This document shows positions 17,613 through 26,914 of a stretch of DNA of 64,000 nucleotides, piece by piece. Each line of letters opens with the position of its first letter. Positions within the stretch are counted from its first letter, which is position 1. Position numbers and translations under genes: made by a program. The notes under the pieces are model-generated. The model did no database searches, was not told the origin of the DNA, and saw only the letters and a program-made list of their open reading frames with translations. The stretch is from a candidate division KSB1 bacterium (lineage in GTDB: Bacteria > Electryoneota > RPQS01). The stretch lies in assembly GCA_016214895.1 (NCBI GenBank), contig JACRMR010000002.1, positions 460,891 to 524,890 on the forward strand, written 5' to 3'.

Positions 17613-19025
17613 GTGCAATATATCGGCAAAGATGTCCTGACGCAGGGCTCGCTCCTGCATCTGAACAAGAAACTCGCGTGGGAACGCCTGCGGTCACGGG
17701 CCAAACAGGGCATCCGCAAGGCGCAGCGCGCCGGAATTCGCGTCGTCGAGTCGCGTGACCTCGACCTGATGGCGAAGGTCTGGTACAATCCCGACACACT
17801 TTGTACCGCGCTGGAACCGGAACAGAAAATGTTCCTGTCCTATGTCGGCGACGAACTCTGCGGCGGCATTATCGTCACCCCGGTCACCAGCAGTACGCTC
17901 TTCTATCACTACGGTGGCACGAACGAACTGGGCCGCCAGATCGAAGCGAACTCCTACCTGTTCTGGTATATCGTCGAGCAATTCGAGCAGAGCGACTTCC
18001 GCTATCTCGATGTCGGTGTCAGCTTTCGTCCTGCCCTGCAGCACTACTTCCAGAAATACTGCACGCAGCCTTATCCGATCCTGTTCCGCCCACCACCGGA
18101 AGACTCCCGCCCGCGCATCGCACTCGGACCCTTTACGACCCCCGATCTTGATTGGCAGGAACAGCAGCAGGTCGCGATCAACACCGTGCTCAGCGAGTAT
18201 TTCGAAGCGGAGTTCACCTACCTCCCAAGTTGGGAGTTCGCCTTGCAGTCGGCGTTTCGTGCTCTGCAATTGCCGAAAGACGCGCGGATCGGCGTCTGGT
18301 CGTCGCACGGAATCGACGCCTATCTGAACTTGCTGCTGAACCTGTTCGGTGACCGTTACAGGTTTAGCGCCGAATCGCGCGAGTGTGATGCGGTTCTGGT
18401 CTGTCATCGCTGGGGCAAGCTCTGCGAGGCCGCCGAGTCGTTGACCGCGCTCTCTGTTCCGTTGATCGAAGACTGCCGCGACTGGATCCCCGGCGATGAT
18501 CAGGCCGCCAACGCCGGCCACTTCGGCAAGTACGCGGTGTTCGATTTCGCGCGCTGGTTCCCGCTGCAGTTCGGGGCGGCGCTGGTCGGCGAATATTTTG
18601 CGGATCAACAGGTGTGGGACGACTTCCATTGTCTCGACGTAACCAAACGGAATACGGTCCGCGAGGCCTTGCAACTGCACTGGCCGCGCCGGGCGGAGTA
18701 TGCCCGCCGGCGCGCCGCGAATTGGAATCGCTATCGCGACCTGTTCGACCTGCTCGGCATGAAGTATCTCCCGGCGCACCCCCATGCCTCACCCGCGGCC
18801 TTCGTCCTGCGCGCTGAAGGACCCTACCCGGCGACCGCGATCGGCGAACGCCTGCGCGAATTCGGTGTGAGCTGCGAATCCGATCGACACGAAAACCTCG
18901 TGGCACTGCCTTGTCACGCACAGCTGCGTGAACGCCACATCGATTACATTTTCGGCGCATTCCGCGGCATGGTCAATCCCTGCCATACCTACGTGAGAAA
19001 AGACCCGGAGACGGAGCACGCATGA
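17613..19025 (+). CDS. FemAB/GNAT-like domain fused to a DegT-like aminotransferase fold lacking its lysine
   Basis: A GTG start gives 470 residues. Residues ~1-165 resemble the FemAB/GNAT acyltransferase group: RLRSRAKQGIRKAQRAGIRV, MFLSYVGDELCGGIIV, and YHYGGTNELGRQIEANSYLF followed by YLDVGVSF. Residues ~190-465 look like a DegT/DnrJ/EryC1 fold (GVWSSHGIDAYLNLLLNLFG, PLIEDCRDWIPG). The segment that should hold the PLP lysine reads FDFARWFPLQFG, with no lysine where the neighbouring DegT protein has SFYPTKNLGG. It is therefore unlikely to be an active transaminase and may bind a sugar nucleotide or partner. It overlaps the next gene by 4 bases. Confidence 0.65.
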   Translation: MQYIGKDVLTQGSLLHLNKKLAWERLRSRAKQGIRKAQRAGIRVVESRDLDLMAKVWYNPDTLCTALEPEQKMFLSYVGDELCGGIIVTPVTSSTLFYHYGGTNELGRQIEANSYLFWYIVEQFEQSDFRYLDVGVSFRPALQHYFQKYCTQPYPILFRPPPEDSRPRIALGPFTTPDLDWQEQQQVAINTVLSEYFEAEFTYLPSWEFALQSAFRALQLPKDARIGVWSSHGIDAYLNLLLNLFGDRYRFSAESRECDAVLVCHRWGKLCEAAESLTALSVPLIEDCRDWIPGDDQAANAGHFGKYAVFDFARWFPLQFGAALVGEYFADQQVWDDFHCLDVTKRNTVREALQLHWPRRAEYARRRAANWNRYRDLFDLLGMKYLPAHPHASPAAFVLRAEGPYPATAIGERLREFGVSCESDRHENLVALPCHAQLRERHIDYIFGAFRGMVNPCHTYVRKDPETEHA

Positions 19026-19966
19026 GTGCACACAATTACCTCGTGACAGGTGGCGCGGGTTTCATCGGTTCGAATATCGTGGAAGAGCTCCTGGCTCGAG
19101 GACAGCGCGTCGCGGTATTCGACAACTTCAGTACCGGCAAACGCGAGAATCTGGCGCCATTACTCAGCGACATCGAACTCGTCGAGGCGGATCTGCGGGA
19201 TTTCGACGCCGTCAAGCGCGCCTGCCAGGGCCGAGATTTCGTCTTGCACCAGGCCGCGCTCGGTTCCGTCCCGCGATCGGTGGCGGACCCCGAGACGTCC
19301 CACGAGGTCAATATCACCGGGACCCTCAATGTGCTGATGGCCGCGCGTGACGCCGGCGTTAAGCGAGTCGTCGCCGCGTCGTCGTCTTCCGTTTACGGCG
19401 ATACGCCGACGCTGCCCAAAGTCGAGTCGATGACCGTGCTGCCGATGTCGCCCTATGCGGTAACTAAACTCGCGTCCGAAAAATACTGTGCCGCCTTTTT
19501 CAAGGTCTATGGCCTGGAGACCGTCGCGCTGCGCTACTTCAATATCTTCGGCCCGCGGCAGGATCCCAACGGCCAGTACGCCGCCGTCATTCCGCGCTTC
19601 ATCACCGCGCTCATGAACGGACAACAGCCGACGATCTATGGCGACGGCTCGCAATCGCGCGACTTCACCTTCGTCAGCCTCGCTGTGACCGCCAACCTGC
19701 TCGCGTGCGAAGCGCCCCATGTCGCCGGAGAATTCTACAACGTTGCCTGCGGGGGACAATATTCCCTGCTCGACGTCCTCAGAGAAATCAACCGACAGCT
19801 TGGCACGGCAATCGAGCCGCGCCACGAACCTGCCCGCCGCGGTGACGTGATGCACTCACGCGCCGATATTTCCAAAATCCAAGCCGCTATGAATTACCAC
19901 CCCGCCGTCAGCCTGCAATCCGGTATGGAACGCACCGTCGCGCACTTCGTACAGGTGGCCGCATGA
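19022..19966 (+). CDS. NAD-dependent UDP-sugar 4-epimerase (WbpP/GalE-like)
   Basis: This 314-residue extended SDR begins with GGAGFIGSNIVEEL (NAD-binding Gly motif). It has SSSSVYGDTP and YAVTK as the catalytic Ser/Tyr/Lys set, then ALRYFNIFGPRQDPNGQYAA. Length and the ASSSSVYGD signature fit the UDP-GlcNAc 4-epimerase (WbpP) branch, which converts GlcNAc to GalNAc or the corresponding uronic acids. The start overlaps the previous stop by ATGA and the end overlaps the aminotransferase in the same way, so the three genes are coupled. Confidence 0.82.
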   Translation: MSAHNYLVTGGAGFIGSNIVEELLARGQRVAVFDNFSTGKRENLAPLLSDIELVEADLRDFDAVKRACQGRDFVLHQAALGSVPRSVADPETSHEVNITGTLNVLMAARDAGVKRVVAASSSSVYGDTPTLPKVESMTVLPMSPYAVTKLASEKYCAAFFKVYGLETVALRYFNIFGPRQDPNGQYAAVIPRFITALMNGQQPTIYGDGSQSRDFTFVSLAVTANLLACEAPHVAGEFYNVACGGQYSLLDVLREINRQLGTAIEPRHEPARRGDVMHSRADISKIQAAMNYHPAVSLQSGMERTVAHFVQVAA

Positions 19967-21075
19967 ACGTCCCGATGCTCGATCTGCCCGCCCAGTTCCG
20001 CAAAATTCAACACGAAGTCATGCCCGAGGTCCAACAGGTCTTCGACTCGCAGTACTTCGTGCTCGGTCCCAACAACAAGAAGATCGAACAGCAGATGGCG
20101 GAGCTCGCCGGGATGCCGTTCGGCGTCGGTACGGCCTCCGGCACCGATGCGCTGATCCTCTGTTATCTCGCCGCGGGCCTCAAGCCCGGCGATGAAGTCA
20201 TTACCACGCCGTACACGTTCTTTGCCACGGCCAGCTCCATCGTGCGGATCGGAGCGAAACCGGTCTTCGTCGATATCGAGGAAGATAGCTTCAACGTGAA
20301 CCTCGATCACGTCGAAAGCCTGCCGAATCTCCGCGCCAAGGCGTTCGTCCCCGTGCATCTGTTCGGTCTCGTGATCGACCCGCAGCGGCTGCTGGCCATC
20401 TGCCGGCGACACAAAATGTGGCTGATCGAGGATGCCTGTCAGGCGGTCGGGGCGACCCGCGATGGGTTCACGGCGGGCGGCATCGGCGAACTTTCCGCCT
20501 TCTCGTTCTACCCGACCAAGAATCTGGGCGGTGCCGGCGACGGCGGGATGGTGCTGACCCGCACCGAAGAACTGGCCACCTTCGCCCGGATGGATCGTAT
20601 CCACGGTGGACGCGATCGCTATTTCTACGATCGCATCGGAACTGGCGCCCGGCTCGATGAGCTGCAAGCGGCCGTACTGTCCGTGAAATTCAAGTACCTG
20701 AAAGCGTGGAACGAGCACCGCCGGGCGATGGCTGAAATCTATAACTCCGGACTGAAGGGCACCGCTGTCACGACTCCGACCACGCCGGCCGGGGCTTACC
20801 ACATCTATCATCAGTATGTGATTCGCGCTCCGCGCCGGGACGAACTGAAGGAGTATCTGAAGACCAAGGGGATCGGCAGCGACATCTATTATCCCGTGCC
20901 CCTGCACCTGCAAAACTGTTTCGCCGATATGGGGTACAAGCAAGGACAATTTCCGGTAGCCGAGCGGACCGCGCTGGAGTCGCTCGCGCTTCCCATCTCC
21001 GCCGAACTCAGCCCGGCGCAAGTCGAGTATGTGTGCGCGACGATCCGCGAATTCTACGGTGGTGGTGGCGCATAA
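19963..21075 (+). CDS. DegT/DnrJ/EryC1-family sugar aminotransferase
   Basis: This 370-residue PLP enzyme has GTASGTDALILCYLAAGLKPGD, the phosphate-contact region TPYTFFATASS, the aspartate in WLIEDACQAVGAT (~155-165), and the internal aldimine lysine in SFYPTKNLGG (Lys ~186). Its relatives (WbpE, ArnB) transfer an amino group from glutamate to a 3- or 4-keto nucleotide sugar. The partner would be a keto-sugar made from the UDP-uronate or epimerase products encoded just upstream; no clear WbpB-type oxidase is present in the window. It is intact, unlike the DegT-like part of the fusion two genes upstream. Confidence 0.87.
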   Translation: MNVPMLDLPAQFRKIQHEVMPEVQQVFDSQYFVLGPNNKKIEQQMAELAGMPFGVGTASGTDALILCYLAAGLKPGDEVITTPYTFFATASSIVRIGAKPVFVDIEEDSFNVNLDHVESLPNLRAKAFVPVHLFGLVIDPQRLLAICRRHKMWLIEDACQAVGATRDGFTAGGIGELSAFSFYPTKNLGGAGDGGMVLTRTEELATFARMDRIHGGRDRYFYDRIGTGARLDELQAAVLSVKFKYLKAWNEHRRAMAEIYNSGLKGTAVTTPTTPAGAYHIYHQYVIRAPRRDELKEYLKTKGIGSDIYYPVPLHLQNCFADMGYKQGQFPVAERTALESLALPISAELSPAQVEYVCATIREFYGGGGA

Positions 21076-21119
21076 TGCAGCATCCCCGCTGCTCCCGGAT
21101 CTAACGAATACGACATCGA

Positions 21120-22550
21120 ATGGCGCAAGTGAACGAACACTCGATCTGGATGAGGCTTTTCCAACAGATCGCCGACATCCTCATGACGGTGATTTCGTTT
21201 GTGACGGCCTTCGCGGTTCGTTCCCAAATCCGGACTGTGTACTTCTTCGGCAGCGCCCAGTCCGTCGATAGTTTCGCGAATATTCTGATTATCGTCGTTC
21301 CGGTCTGGTGGTTCTTTCTCGATATTCAGAAGGCCTATTCCGAGGCCGGACGCGTGTCACTGCGCGATGAATTCAACCTCGTGGTGCGAACGGCCCTGTT
21401 CGGGACGCTGACGCTGCTGGCCATCGCGTACATCCTCCGGCTCGAATCTCCGCCGCGCTCGACGATCATCCTGTTCGTCGTCATCAATGTCGCGTTGCTG
21501 TTTCTGAACCGCATCTTCTTCCACAATGTTCGCGAGTACCTCCGCGCCAAAGGGGAGTTCGCGAAGACGATCCTGATCGTCGGATCCGGCGATAAGGCAC
21601 AACGATTCCTGAACGCCCTCTCCGAGCACGCGGAGTGGGGGATTGACCTGGTCGGCTTTGTGGAACTCGACCGGAACAAGATCGGTAAGGAAGTGATGGG
21701 CGCGAAAATCCTGGGCGGACCCGAACACCTGCCCGAAATTCTCCATTCCTATCCGATCCACGAAGTCGTGTTCGCGGTGCCGACGCGAATGCTGGCCGAC
21801 TGCACCGACATGCTCGCCCTCTGCGAACAAGAGGGGGTCCGCGCCGTTATCCTCTCCAACTTCTTCTCGAGCCTCGTGGCGATGGTCGATGCCGAAGTCC
21901 AGTACGATCAGCCCGTCCTCATCTACTCGACGAACCGGCATCGGGAGTGGCAGCTGCTGGTGAAGCGGCTGATCGACCTCGCCGTCTCCCTGGTCCTGCT
22001 CGTGCTGTTGGCCCCGCTGCTGGCCGTGGTCGCGATGTTGATCAAGTTCGGCGACGGTGGGCCCGTATTTTATACGTGGAAGGTCGTCGGCCAAAACAAG
22101 AAAAACTTCACCGGCTACAAATTTCGCACGATGGTCGTCAATGCCGACCTGCTCAAAGAGAAACTGTTGGCGCAAAATGAGATGAAGGGCATCGCCTTCA
22201 AGATGTCCAAGGATCCGCGCATTACCAGAGTCGGTCACTTTCTGCGAAAATTCAGTCTCGATGAGTTGCCGCAACTCTGGAGTGTCCTGAAAGGCGATAT
22301 GTCCGTCGTCGGTCCGCGGCCCCCGCTGGAAACCGAGTTGAAGCGCTTCGAGAGCTGGCATCGCCGCAAGCTGTCCGTGAAACCGGGACTAACCTGCCTC
22401 TGGCAGGTCTCCGGTCGCAGCACCATTACTGACTTTGATGAGTGGGTCAGGCTCGACTTGGCCTATATCGACAATTGGTCACTCTGGCTCGACTTCAAGA
22501 TCCTGCTGAAGACGATTCCCGTGGTACTCACCGGCCGAGGCGCGCACTGA
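21120..22550 (+). CDS. Polyprenyl glycosylphosphotransferase initiating polysaccharide synthesis (WcaJ-type)
   Basis: This 476-residue membrane protein has four N-terminal helices (residues ~10-130), a nucleotide-binding-like central part (TILIVGSGDKAQRFLNAL), one more helix near 285-305 (LAVSLVLLVLLAPLLAVVAM), and a C-terminal bacterial sugar transferase domain. Family motifs are YKFRTMVVNADLL, RITRVGHFLRKFSLDELPQL, KGDMSVVGPRPPLETEL and RKLSVKPGLTCLWQVSGRS. It moves a sugar-1-phosphate from a UDP-sugar to undecaprenyl phosphate on the inner face of the membrane, the first committed step. It is the only membrane-committing enzyme in the cluster. The ATG at 21120 has a weak ribosome-binding site. 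Confidence 0.88.
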   Translation: MAQVNEHSIWMRLFQQIADILMTVISFVTAFAVRSQIRTVYFFGSAQSVDSFANILIIVVPVWWFFLDIQKAYSEAGRVSLRDEFNLVVRTALFGTLTLLAIAYILRLESPPRSTIILFVVINVALLFLNRIFFHNVREYLRAKGEFAKTILIVGSGDKAQRFLNALSEHAEWGIDLVGFVELDRNKIGKEVMGAKILGGPEHLPEILHSYPIHEVVFAVPTRMLADCTDMLALCEQEGVRAVILSNFFSSLVAMVDAEVQYDQPVLIYSTNRHREWQLLVKRLIDLAVSLVLLVLLAPLLAVVAMLIKFGDGGPVFYTWKVVGQNKKNFTGYKFRTMVVNADLLKEKLLAQNEMKGIAFKMSKDPRITRVGHFLRKFSLDELPQLWSVLKGDMSVVGPRPPLETELKRFESWHRRKLSVKPGLTCLWQVSGRSTITDFDEWVRLDLAYIDNWSLWLDFKILLKTIPVVLTGRGAH

Positions 22551-23671
22551 TGCACGTGCTGATCACGGGCGGCGCGGGGTTCATCGGATCGCACACGTGC
22601 GATGCGCTGCTGTCCGGCGGGCATGATGTCACCATTCTGGACAGCCTCGAAAAGCCGGTTCACCTCAAGGGCAAGCCAGCCTACCTGTCCCCCAAGGCCC
22701 GCTTCATCCTGGGCGACGTGCGAAACCGCGACGACATGCGGCAGGCGCTGGACGGCGTCACGGCCGTGATTCATCTCGCCGCCTACCAGGACTACCTCCC
22801 CGATTTCAGCAAGTTCTTTCACGTCAATGCGGTGGGTACGGCGCTGCTCTACGAGTTGATTGTTGAGCACAAGATGCCGGTGGATCGCGTGGTCGTTGCT
22901 TCCTCGCAGGCGGTCGCCGGCGAAGGCCGGTATGCGGGATCGGACGGCGCGCTGTTTCACCCGGAGTTGAGAACTCCGGAACAGCTCGAGCGCGGCGACT
23001 GGGAGTTTCGTGACGCGGCGGGCAGCCCGCTCACGTGGCGGCCCACGCCGGAATCGGTTGCGAACCCGCGGAATCAATACGCGCTTTCCAAATACTCACA
23101 GGAACTCATGACGCTGGCCTTCGGCAAGCGCTACGAAATCCCGTCTGTCGCGCTGCGCTATTCCATCGTGCAGGGGCCGCGCCAGAGTTTCTACAATTCC
23201 TATTCGGGCGCGTGCCGGATCTTCTCGCTCAGCTACTATTTTGACCGGGCGCCGCTCATTTACGAAGACGGAGCGCAAGTTCGCGACTTCGTCAATATTC
23301 ACGATGCCGTCTCCGCGAATCTGCTCGCCCTGCAAGATCAGCGTGCCGTCGGTCAGGTCTTCAATGTCGGCGGCGGTCGTCCGTACACCGTGACGGAGTT
23401 TTGCTCGATCGTCGCGCGCGAGTTCGGTAAGGAGCAACTCGCCCCGCGCGTGCCGGGCCTCTACCGGTTCGGCGATACCCGGCACATCTGCTCGGACATT
23501 TCGAAGCTGAAAGCGCTCGGCTGGAATCCGGTTCGTGACGCCGCCGAGTCCGTCCGTGAATACCGTGAATACCTTGAACAACAATCGGACATCGAGGATC
23601 TGCTCGACTACGCCGAAAAGCACATGCAGTCGCTGAATGTCGTGCGCGCCACGCGGGGAGTGAGTTCGTGA
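22550..23671 (+). CDS. NAD-dependent nucleotide-sugar epimerase/dehydratase
   Basis: ATG 22550 overlaps the last base of the previous stop (TGATG); earlier in-frame starts would lie inside that gene. The 373-residue extended SDR opens MHVLITGGAGFIGSHTCDAL, has a catalytic SSQAVAGEG...NQYALSK arrangement, and RDFVNIHDAVSANLLAL. An insertion between the serine and YALSK (~45 residues, DGALFHPEL to LTWRPTPESV) is longer than in GalE and resembles dTDP-rhamnose-4-epimerase-like enzymes. The exact sugar is not evident. Confidence 0.8.
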   Translation: MHVLITGGAGFIGSHTCDALLSGGHDVTILDSLEKPVHLKGKPAYLSPKARFILGDVRNRDDMRQALDGVTAVIHLAAYQDYLPDFSKFFHVNAVGTALLYELIVEHKMPVDRVVVASSQAVAGEGRYAGSDGALFHPELRTPEQLERGDWEFRDAAGSPLTWRPTPESVANPRNQYALSKYSQELMTLAFGKRYEIPSVALRYSIVQGPRQSFYNSYSGACRIFSLSYYFDRAPLIYEDGAQVRDFVNIHDAVSANLLALQDQRAVGQVFNVGGGRPYTVTEFCSIVAREFGKEQLAPRVPGLYRFGDTRHICSDISKLKALGWNPVRDAAESVREYREYLEQQSDIEDLLDYAEKHMQSLNVVRATRGVSS

Positions 23672-24606
23672 GAATCCTGGTCACGGGCGGAGCGGGCTTC
23701 ATCGGATCACATCTCGCCGACAAGTTTCTGGCGGAAGGTCACGAAGTCGCCGTGCTTGACAATTTCAGTACCGGTTTCCGTCGCCATGTGCCGCCGGCCG
23801 CGCGACTCTACGAGGGCGATCTGCGGGACACGGCCTTCCTGCGGCGCGTCTTCGAGGACTTCAAACCGGAGGCGGTTGACCACCATGCCGCGCAAATCGA
23901 TGTGCGCAAGTCACTCGAGGACCCGGCCAGCGACGCGCAAACGAATGTCATCGGATCGATCGCACTGATCCTCGCCGCCGTGCGCGGCGGCGTGCGAAAA
24001 TTCGTGTACGCCTCCACCGGCGGCGCAATCTACGGCGAACCGAACTACCTCCCGGCCGACGAAGCGCACCCGGTGCGCCCCGAGTGCGCTTACGGAATCT
24101 CCAAGCACACGGTCGAACATTACCTCGAACTCTACCGTGTGCTCGAAGGGCTGCAATACGTCGTGCTTCGCTACTCGAATGTTTACGGCCCGCGGCAGAA
24201 TCCGCACGGCGAAGCCGGCGTCAACGCGATCTTCATCGGACGGATGTTGGAGGGCAAGGCACCCACGATTTACGGCGACGGCGAGCAACTGCGCGACTAC
24301 ATTCATGTCGGCGACGTCGCGCGCGCTAACTTGCTGGCATTGCGTCACGACCGATGCGAGATCTACAACATTGGCTGCGGGATCGGCACATCGGTGAATG
24401 AAATCGTACGCCTGCTGTCGAGAATTATGAACTTCCGCGAGCTCCCGATCTACGCCCCGGCGCGTATGGGCGAGCTGCAGAAGATCTATCTCGACGCGCG
24501 CAAAGCGAAACGCGAACTCGGCTGGATGCCGGCCATGGATTTCGAGACGGGACTGCGCGAAACGGTCAACTGGTTCCGGCAAGCGCGCGCCGCGGAACCC
24601 GTGTGA
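23668..24606 (+). CDS. UDP-glucose 4-epimerase-like SDR
   Basis: A GTG start overlapping the previous stop by 4 bases gives 312 residues. Motifs: RILVTGGAGFIGSHLADKFL, DNFSTG, ASTGGAIYGEP, CAYGISKHTVEHYLEL (Tyr-x3-Lys) and VLRYSNVYGPRQNPHGEAG. This is the short GalE type common in archaea and FCB bacteria, interconverting UDP-glucose and UDP-galactose or their N-acetyl forms. It is the third epimerase in the cluster and adjoins the heptose genes with 4-base overlaps at both ends. Confidence 0.82.
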   Translation: MRILVTGGAGFIGSHLADKFLAEGHEVAVLDNFSTGFRRHVPPAARLYEGDLRDTAFLRRVFEDFKPEAVDHHAAQIDVRKSLEDPASDAQTNVIGSIALILAAVRGGVRKFVYASTGGAIYGEPNYLPADEAHPVRPECAYGISKHTVEHYLELYRVLEGLQYVVLRYSNVYGPRQNPHGEAGVNAIFIGRMLEGKAPTIYGDGEQLRDYIHVGDVARANLLALRHDRCEIYNIGCGIGTSVNEIVRLLSRIMNFRELPIYAPARMGELQKIYLDARKAKRELGWMPAMDFETGLRETVNWFRQARAAEPV

Positions 24607-25304
24607 AAGCATTTCTGCTCGCGGCCGGCGTCGGTAGTCGTCTCGGGGCGTTGACCGAGCACACGCCGAAGTGCCTGTTGCCGATCGGCGGACGACCGTT
24701 GCTCGATTTCTGGTTCGAGGCGTTCGCCGCCGCGGGTGTTACCGACGTACTGATCAACTTGCATCACCTGCCCGATCGCGTTCATCAGTACCTTGATCGA
24801 CAGCCGTATCCTGTGCGCGTGCGGCGGGAATTCGAGCCGGTCCTGCTGGGGAGCGCCGGGACCATTCGGGGTCACCGGGACTTTGTGGCCAACGACCAGT
24901 CCTTCTTGATCGTGTACGCCGACAATTTCGCGCGCGTGGATCTGCGCCGGCTGATGACCTTTCATCGGGAACACCGCAATCCCGTGTTGTCCTTGCTGGC
25001 CTATGAGACCGACGAGCCGACCCGCTGCGGCATCCTTGAGTTTGACTCTGCTGAGCGTGTCGTCTCCTTCGAAGAGAAACCCGCGCGGCCCCGCACGACG
25101 TTCGCCAACGCCGGGATTCACGTTGCCGCGGCCGAGCTGTTTGACTATCTGCCCGCGGAACTCCCCGCCGATCTGGGGTTCCACGTCCTGCCGCGGCTCG
25201 TCGGCAAGATGTTCGGCTATGTGACCAACGAGTACATTCAGGACATCGGAACCCCTTTAACTTACGAGAAAGTGCAGCGGGATCTTGCCGCGCAAAGCAA
25301 TTAG
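24603..25304 (+). CDS. hddC: Sugar-1-phosphate nucleotidyltransferase, probably for GDP-heptose (HddC-like)
   Basis: The 233-residue protein starts at GTG 24603, overlapping the previous stop. It carries the nucleotidyltransferase signature LAAGVGSRLGALTEHTPKCL, then IGGRPLLDFW, the metal-binding aspartate in IVYADNFARVD and VVSFEEKPA. By itself it could be a glucose- or mannose-1-phosphate enzyme. The next two genes are a heptose-phosphate kinase and GmhA, which points to D-glycero-D-manno-heptose-1-phosphate guanylyltransferase. The order hddC-hddA-gmhA matches known GDP-heptose clusters. Confidence 0.75.
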   Translation: MKAFLLAAGVGSRLGALTEHTPKCLLPIGGRPLLDFWFEAFAAAGVTDVLINLHHLPDRVHQYLDRQPYPVRVRREFEPVLLGSAGTIRGHRDFVANDQSFLIVYADNFARVDLRRLMTFHREHRNPVLSLLAYETDEPTRCGILEFDSAERVVSFEEKPARPRTTFANAGIHVAAAELFDYLPAELPADLGFHVLPRLVGKMFGYVTNEYIQDIGTPLTYEKVQRDLAAQSN

Positions 25305-26294
25305 ATGGTCATTTCCCAGACACCGCTGCGGCTGAGCTTCGCGGGCGGCGGCACGGACCTCGCTGAGTACTACCGCGACGGCGCGGGCGCGGTCATCTCG
25401 ACCGCCATTGACAAATACATCTTTGTCATCATCAAAGAGCGCTTCGACGATCGCATCTTCATCAACTATACGAAGAAGGAAATCGTGGATGCCGTGCCCG
25501 AGATCCAGCACGAACTGGTCCGCGAAGCCATGCTCAAGACCGGCATTGAACGCGGGGTTGAAATCTCGATGCTCGCCGACATCCCGTCGGAAGGCAGCGG
25601 CCTCGGCTCCTCGTCCTCGCTGGTCGTCGGTCTGCTGAATGCATTCTACATGTTCCGCGGCGAACAAGTCACCGCGGAACGACTCGCTCGCGAAGCCTGC
25701 GAGATTGAAATCGGCCGCTGCCAGAAACCCATCGGCAAGCAGGACCAGTATATCGCCGCGTACGGCGGGATTCGTCGCATCGAGTTCAGGCCGGACGACA
25801 GCGTCGGCGTGGAGCTGGTCGAACTCTCCGCCAAGGGCATGTGGCACCTCGGCCAGAATCTGATGCTGTTCTATACGAACCGTACGCGAAGTTCCGCCGA
25901 AATCTTGACCGAACAACGAGATTGCACCAGAAGCAAACGCGAGACGCTGGCCGCCATGCTGCCGCTCGTGGACCGCATTCGCGATGCCCTCGGCCACGAA
26001 AAGTTCGACGAAGTCGGCCAAGCCCTGCACGATGGCTGGATGCTCAAACGCAAGATGGCGTCGCGCATCAGCGACGCCTGGATCGACGATCTCTACGACC
26101 GTGCCCGCCACGCCGGTGCCACCGGCGGCAAAATCGCCGGAGCCGGTGGCGGCGGGTTTCTCATGCTTTACGTGCCGCCGGTCCATCAGGAAAGCGTACG
26201 GTCCGCACTTTCCGACCTCTATGAAATGCCGTTCTTGCCGGAGCGGGACGGCAGCAAAGTGATCTTCAATCTGCGACGCTACCCGTTCAAATGA
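25305..26294 (+). CDS. hddA: D-glycero-alpha-D-manno-heptose-7-phosphate kinase (HddA-like, GHMP family)
   Basis: The ATG directly abuts the previous TAG. The 329 residues show the GHMP kinase pattern: TPLRLSFAGGGTDLAEYYRD at the start, the phosphate loop PSEGSGLGSSSSLVVGLLNA (~100-120), GKQDQYIAAYGG and GGKIAGAGGGGFLMLYVP near the end. The RLSFAGGGTDL opening is typical of HddA and related sugar kinases such as the fucokinase-like group. It phosphorylates C1 of heptose-7-phosphate. The anomeric phosphate of the bisphosphate product would need GmhB, which is not in the window. Confidence 0.85.
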   Translation: MVISQTPLRLSFAGGGTDLAEYYRDGAGAVISTAIDKYIFVIIKERFDDRIFINYTKKEIVDAVPEIQHELVREAMLKTGIERGVEISMLADIPSEGSGLGSSSSLVVGLLNAFYMFRGEQVTAERLAREACEIEIGRCQKPIGKQDQYIAAYGGIRRIEFRPDDSVGVELVELSAKGMWHLGQNLMLFYTNRTRSSAEILTEQRDCTRSKRETLAAMLPLVDRIRDALGHEKFDEVGQALHDGWMLKRKMASRISDAWIDDLYDRARHAGATGGKIAGAGGGGFLMLYVPPVHQESVRSALSDLYEMPFLPERDGSKVIFNLRRYPFK

Positions 26295-26866
26295 TGGCTT
26301 CAAAACGCGACCATATTCTGAACTACCTCGGTGATCTCCGGCGCGTGCTCGATGAGCTTCCGCTCGACGCGGTCGAGGCTGTGCTCGATGTCTTCGAACG
26401 CGCCTACGCCGCGGACAAGACCGTCTTTATCTGTGGCAACGGCGGATCCCACGCCACCGCCAGTCATTGGGTCTGCGACTTCTCCAAAGGCTGCAATGCG
26501 CCCGCCAAACGCCGCCTGCGCATGATTTGCCTCGGCGACAACCTGCCGATGCTCACGGCGTACGCCAACGACGTAAACTACGATGCGGTCTTCGCCGAAC
26601 CCCTGCGTACCTATGCGCGACCGGGAGATGTCGTCGTCCTGCTCACGGCCTCGGGCAATTCACCCAATGTACTCGCGGCGGCCACCGCGGCGCGCGAGAT
26701 CGGCGCGATTACCGTCGGCCTGATCGGATTCGGCGGCGGGAAGCTCGCCGAACTGGTTGACCACCAAATCACGGTCAGCTCGCGTGAATACGGCCCGGTC
26801 GAGGACTTGCACATGATTCTCGATCACATCATCAGTCTGTATATGCGACGAGTGATTTCGAACTGA
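26291..26866 (+). CDS. gmhA: Phosphoheptose isomerase (SIS domain)
   Basis: This 191-residue SIS-domain protein overlaps hddA by 4 bases. It has KTVFICGNGGSHATASHWVC, VVVLLTASGNSPNVLAAATA and the C-terminal EDLHMILDHIISLYMR, all typical of GmhA. The enzyme turns sedoheptulose-7-phosphate into D-glycero-D-manno-heptose-7-phosphate, feeding the kinase encoded upstream. The length matches the family (about 190). Confidence 0.88.
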   Translation: MMASKRDHILNYLGDLRRVLDELPLDAVEAVLDVFERAYAADKTVFICGNGGSHATASHWVCDFSKGCNAPAKRRLRMICLGDNLPMLTAYANDVNYDAVFAEPLRTYARPGDVVVLLTASGNSPNVLAAATAAREIGAITVGLIGFGGGKLAELVDHQITVSSREYGPVEDLHMILDHIISLYMRRVISN

Positions 26867-26914
26867 TCGCTCGTTCGCGACACCCCACTTCTCTCTCTTC
26901 CTAATCCCCTACAC

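Noticed and set aside
16488..17660. A 390-codon antisense frame across the beta-helix lipoprotein gene
   Set aside because: The sense strand encodes a lipobox and beta-helix motifs; the antisense translation has no family features.
19894..21021. A 375-codon antisense frame over the aminotransferase
   Set aside because: The sense gene has all DegT motifs including the PLP lysine; the antisense frame is a codon-bias shadow.
21357..22361. A 334-codon antisense frame over the glycosylphosphotransferase
   Set aside because: The sense protein has clear sugar transferase motifs; the antisense product is Gln/Asp/His-rich with no domain.
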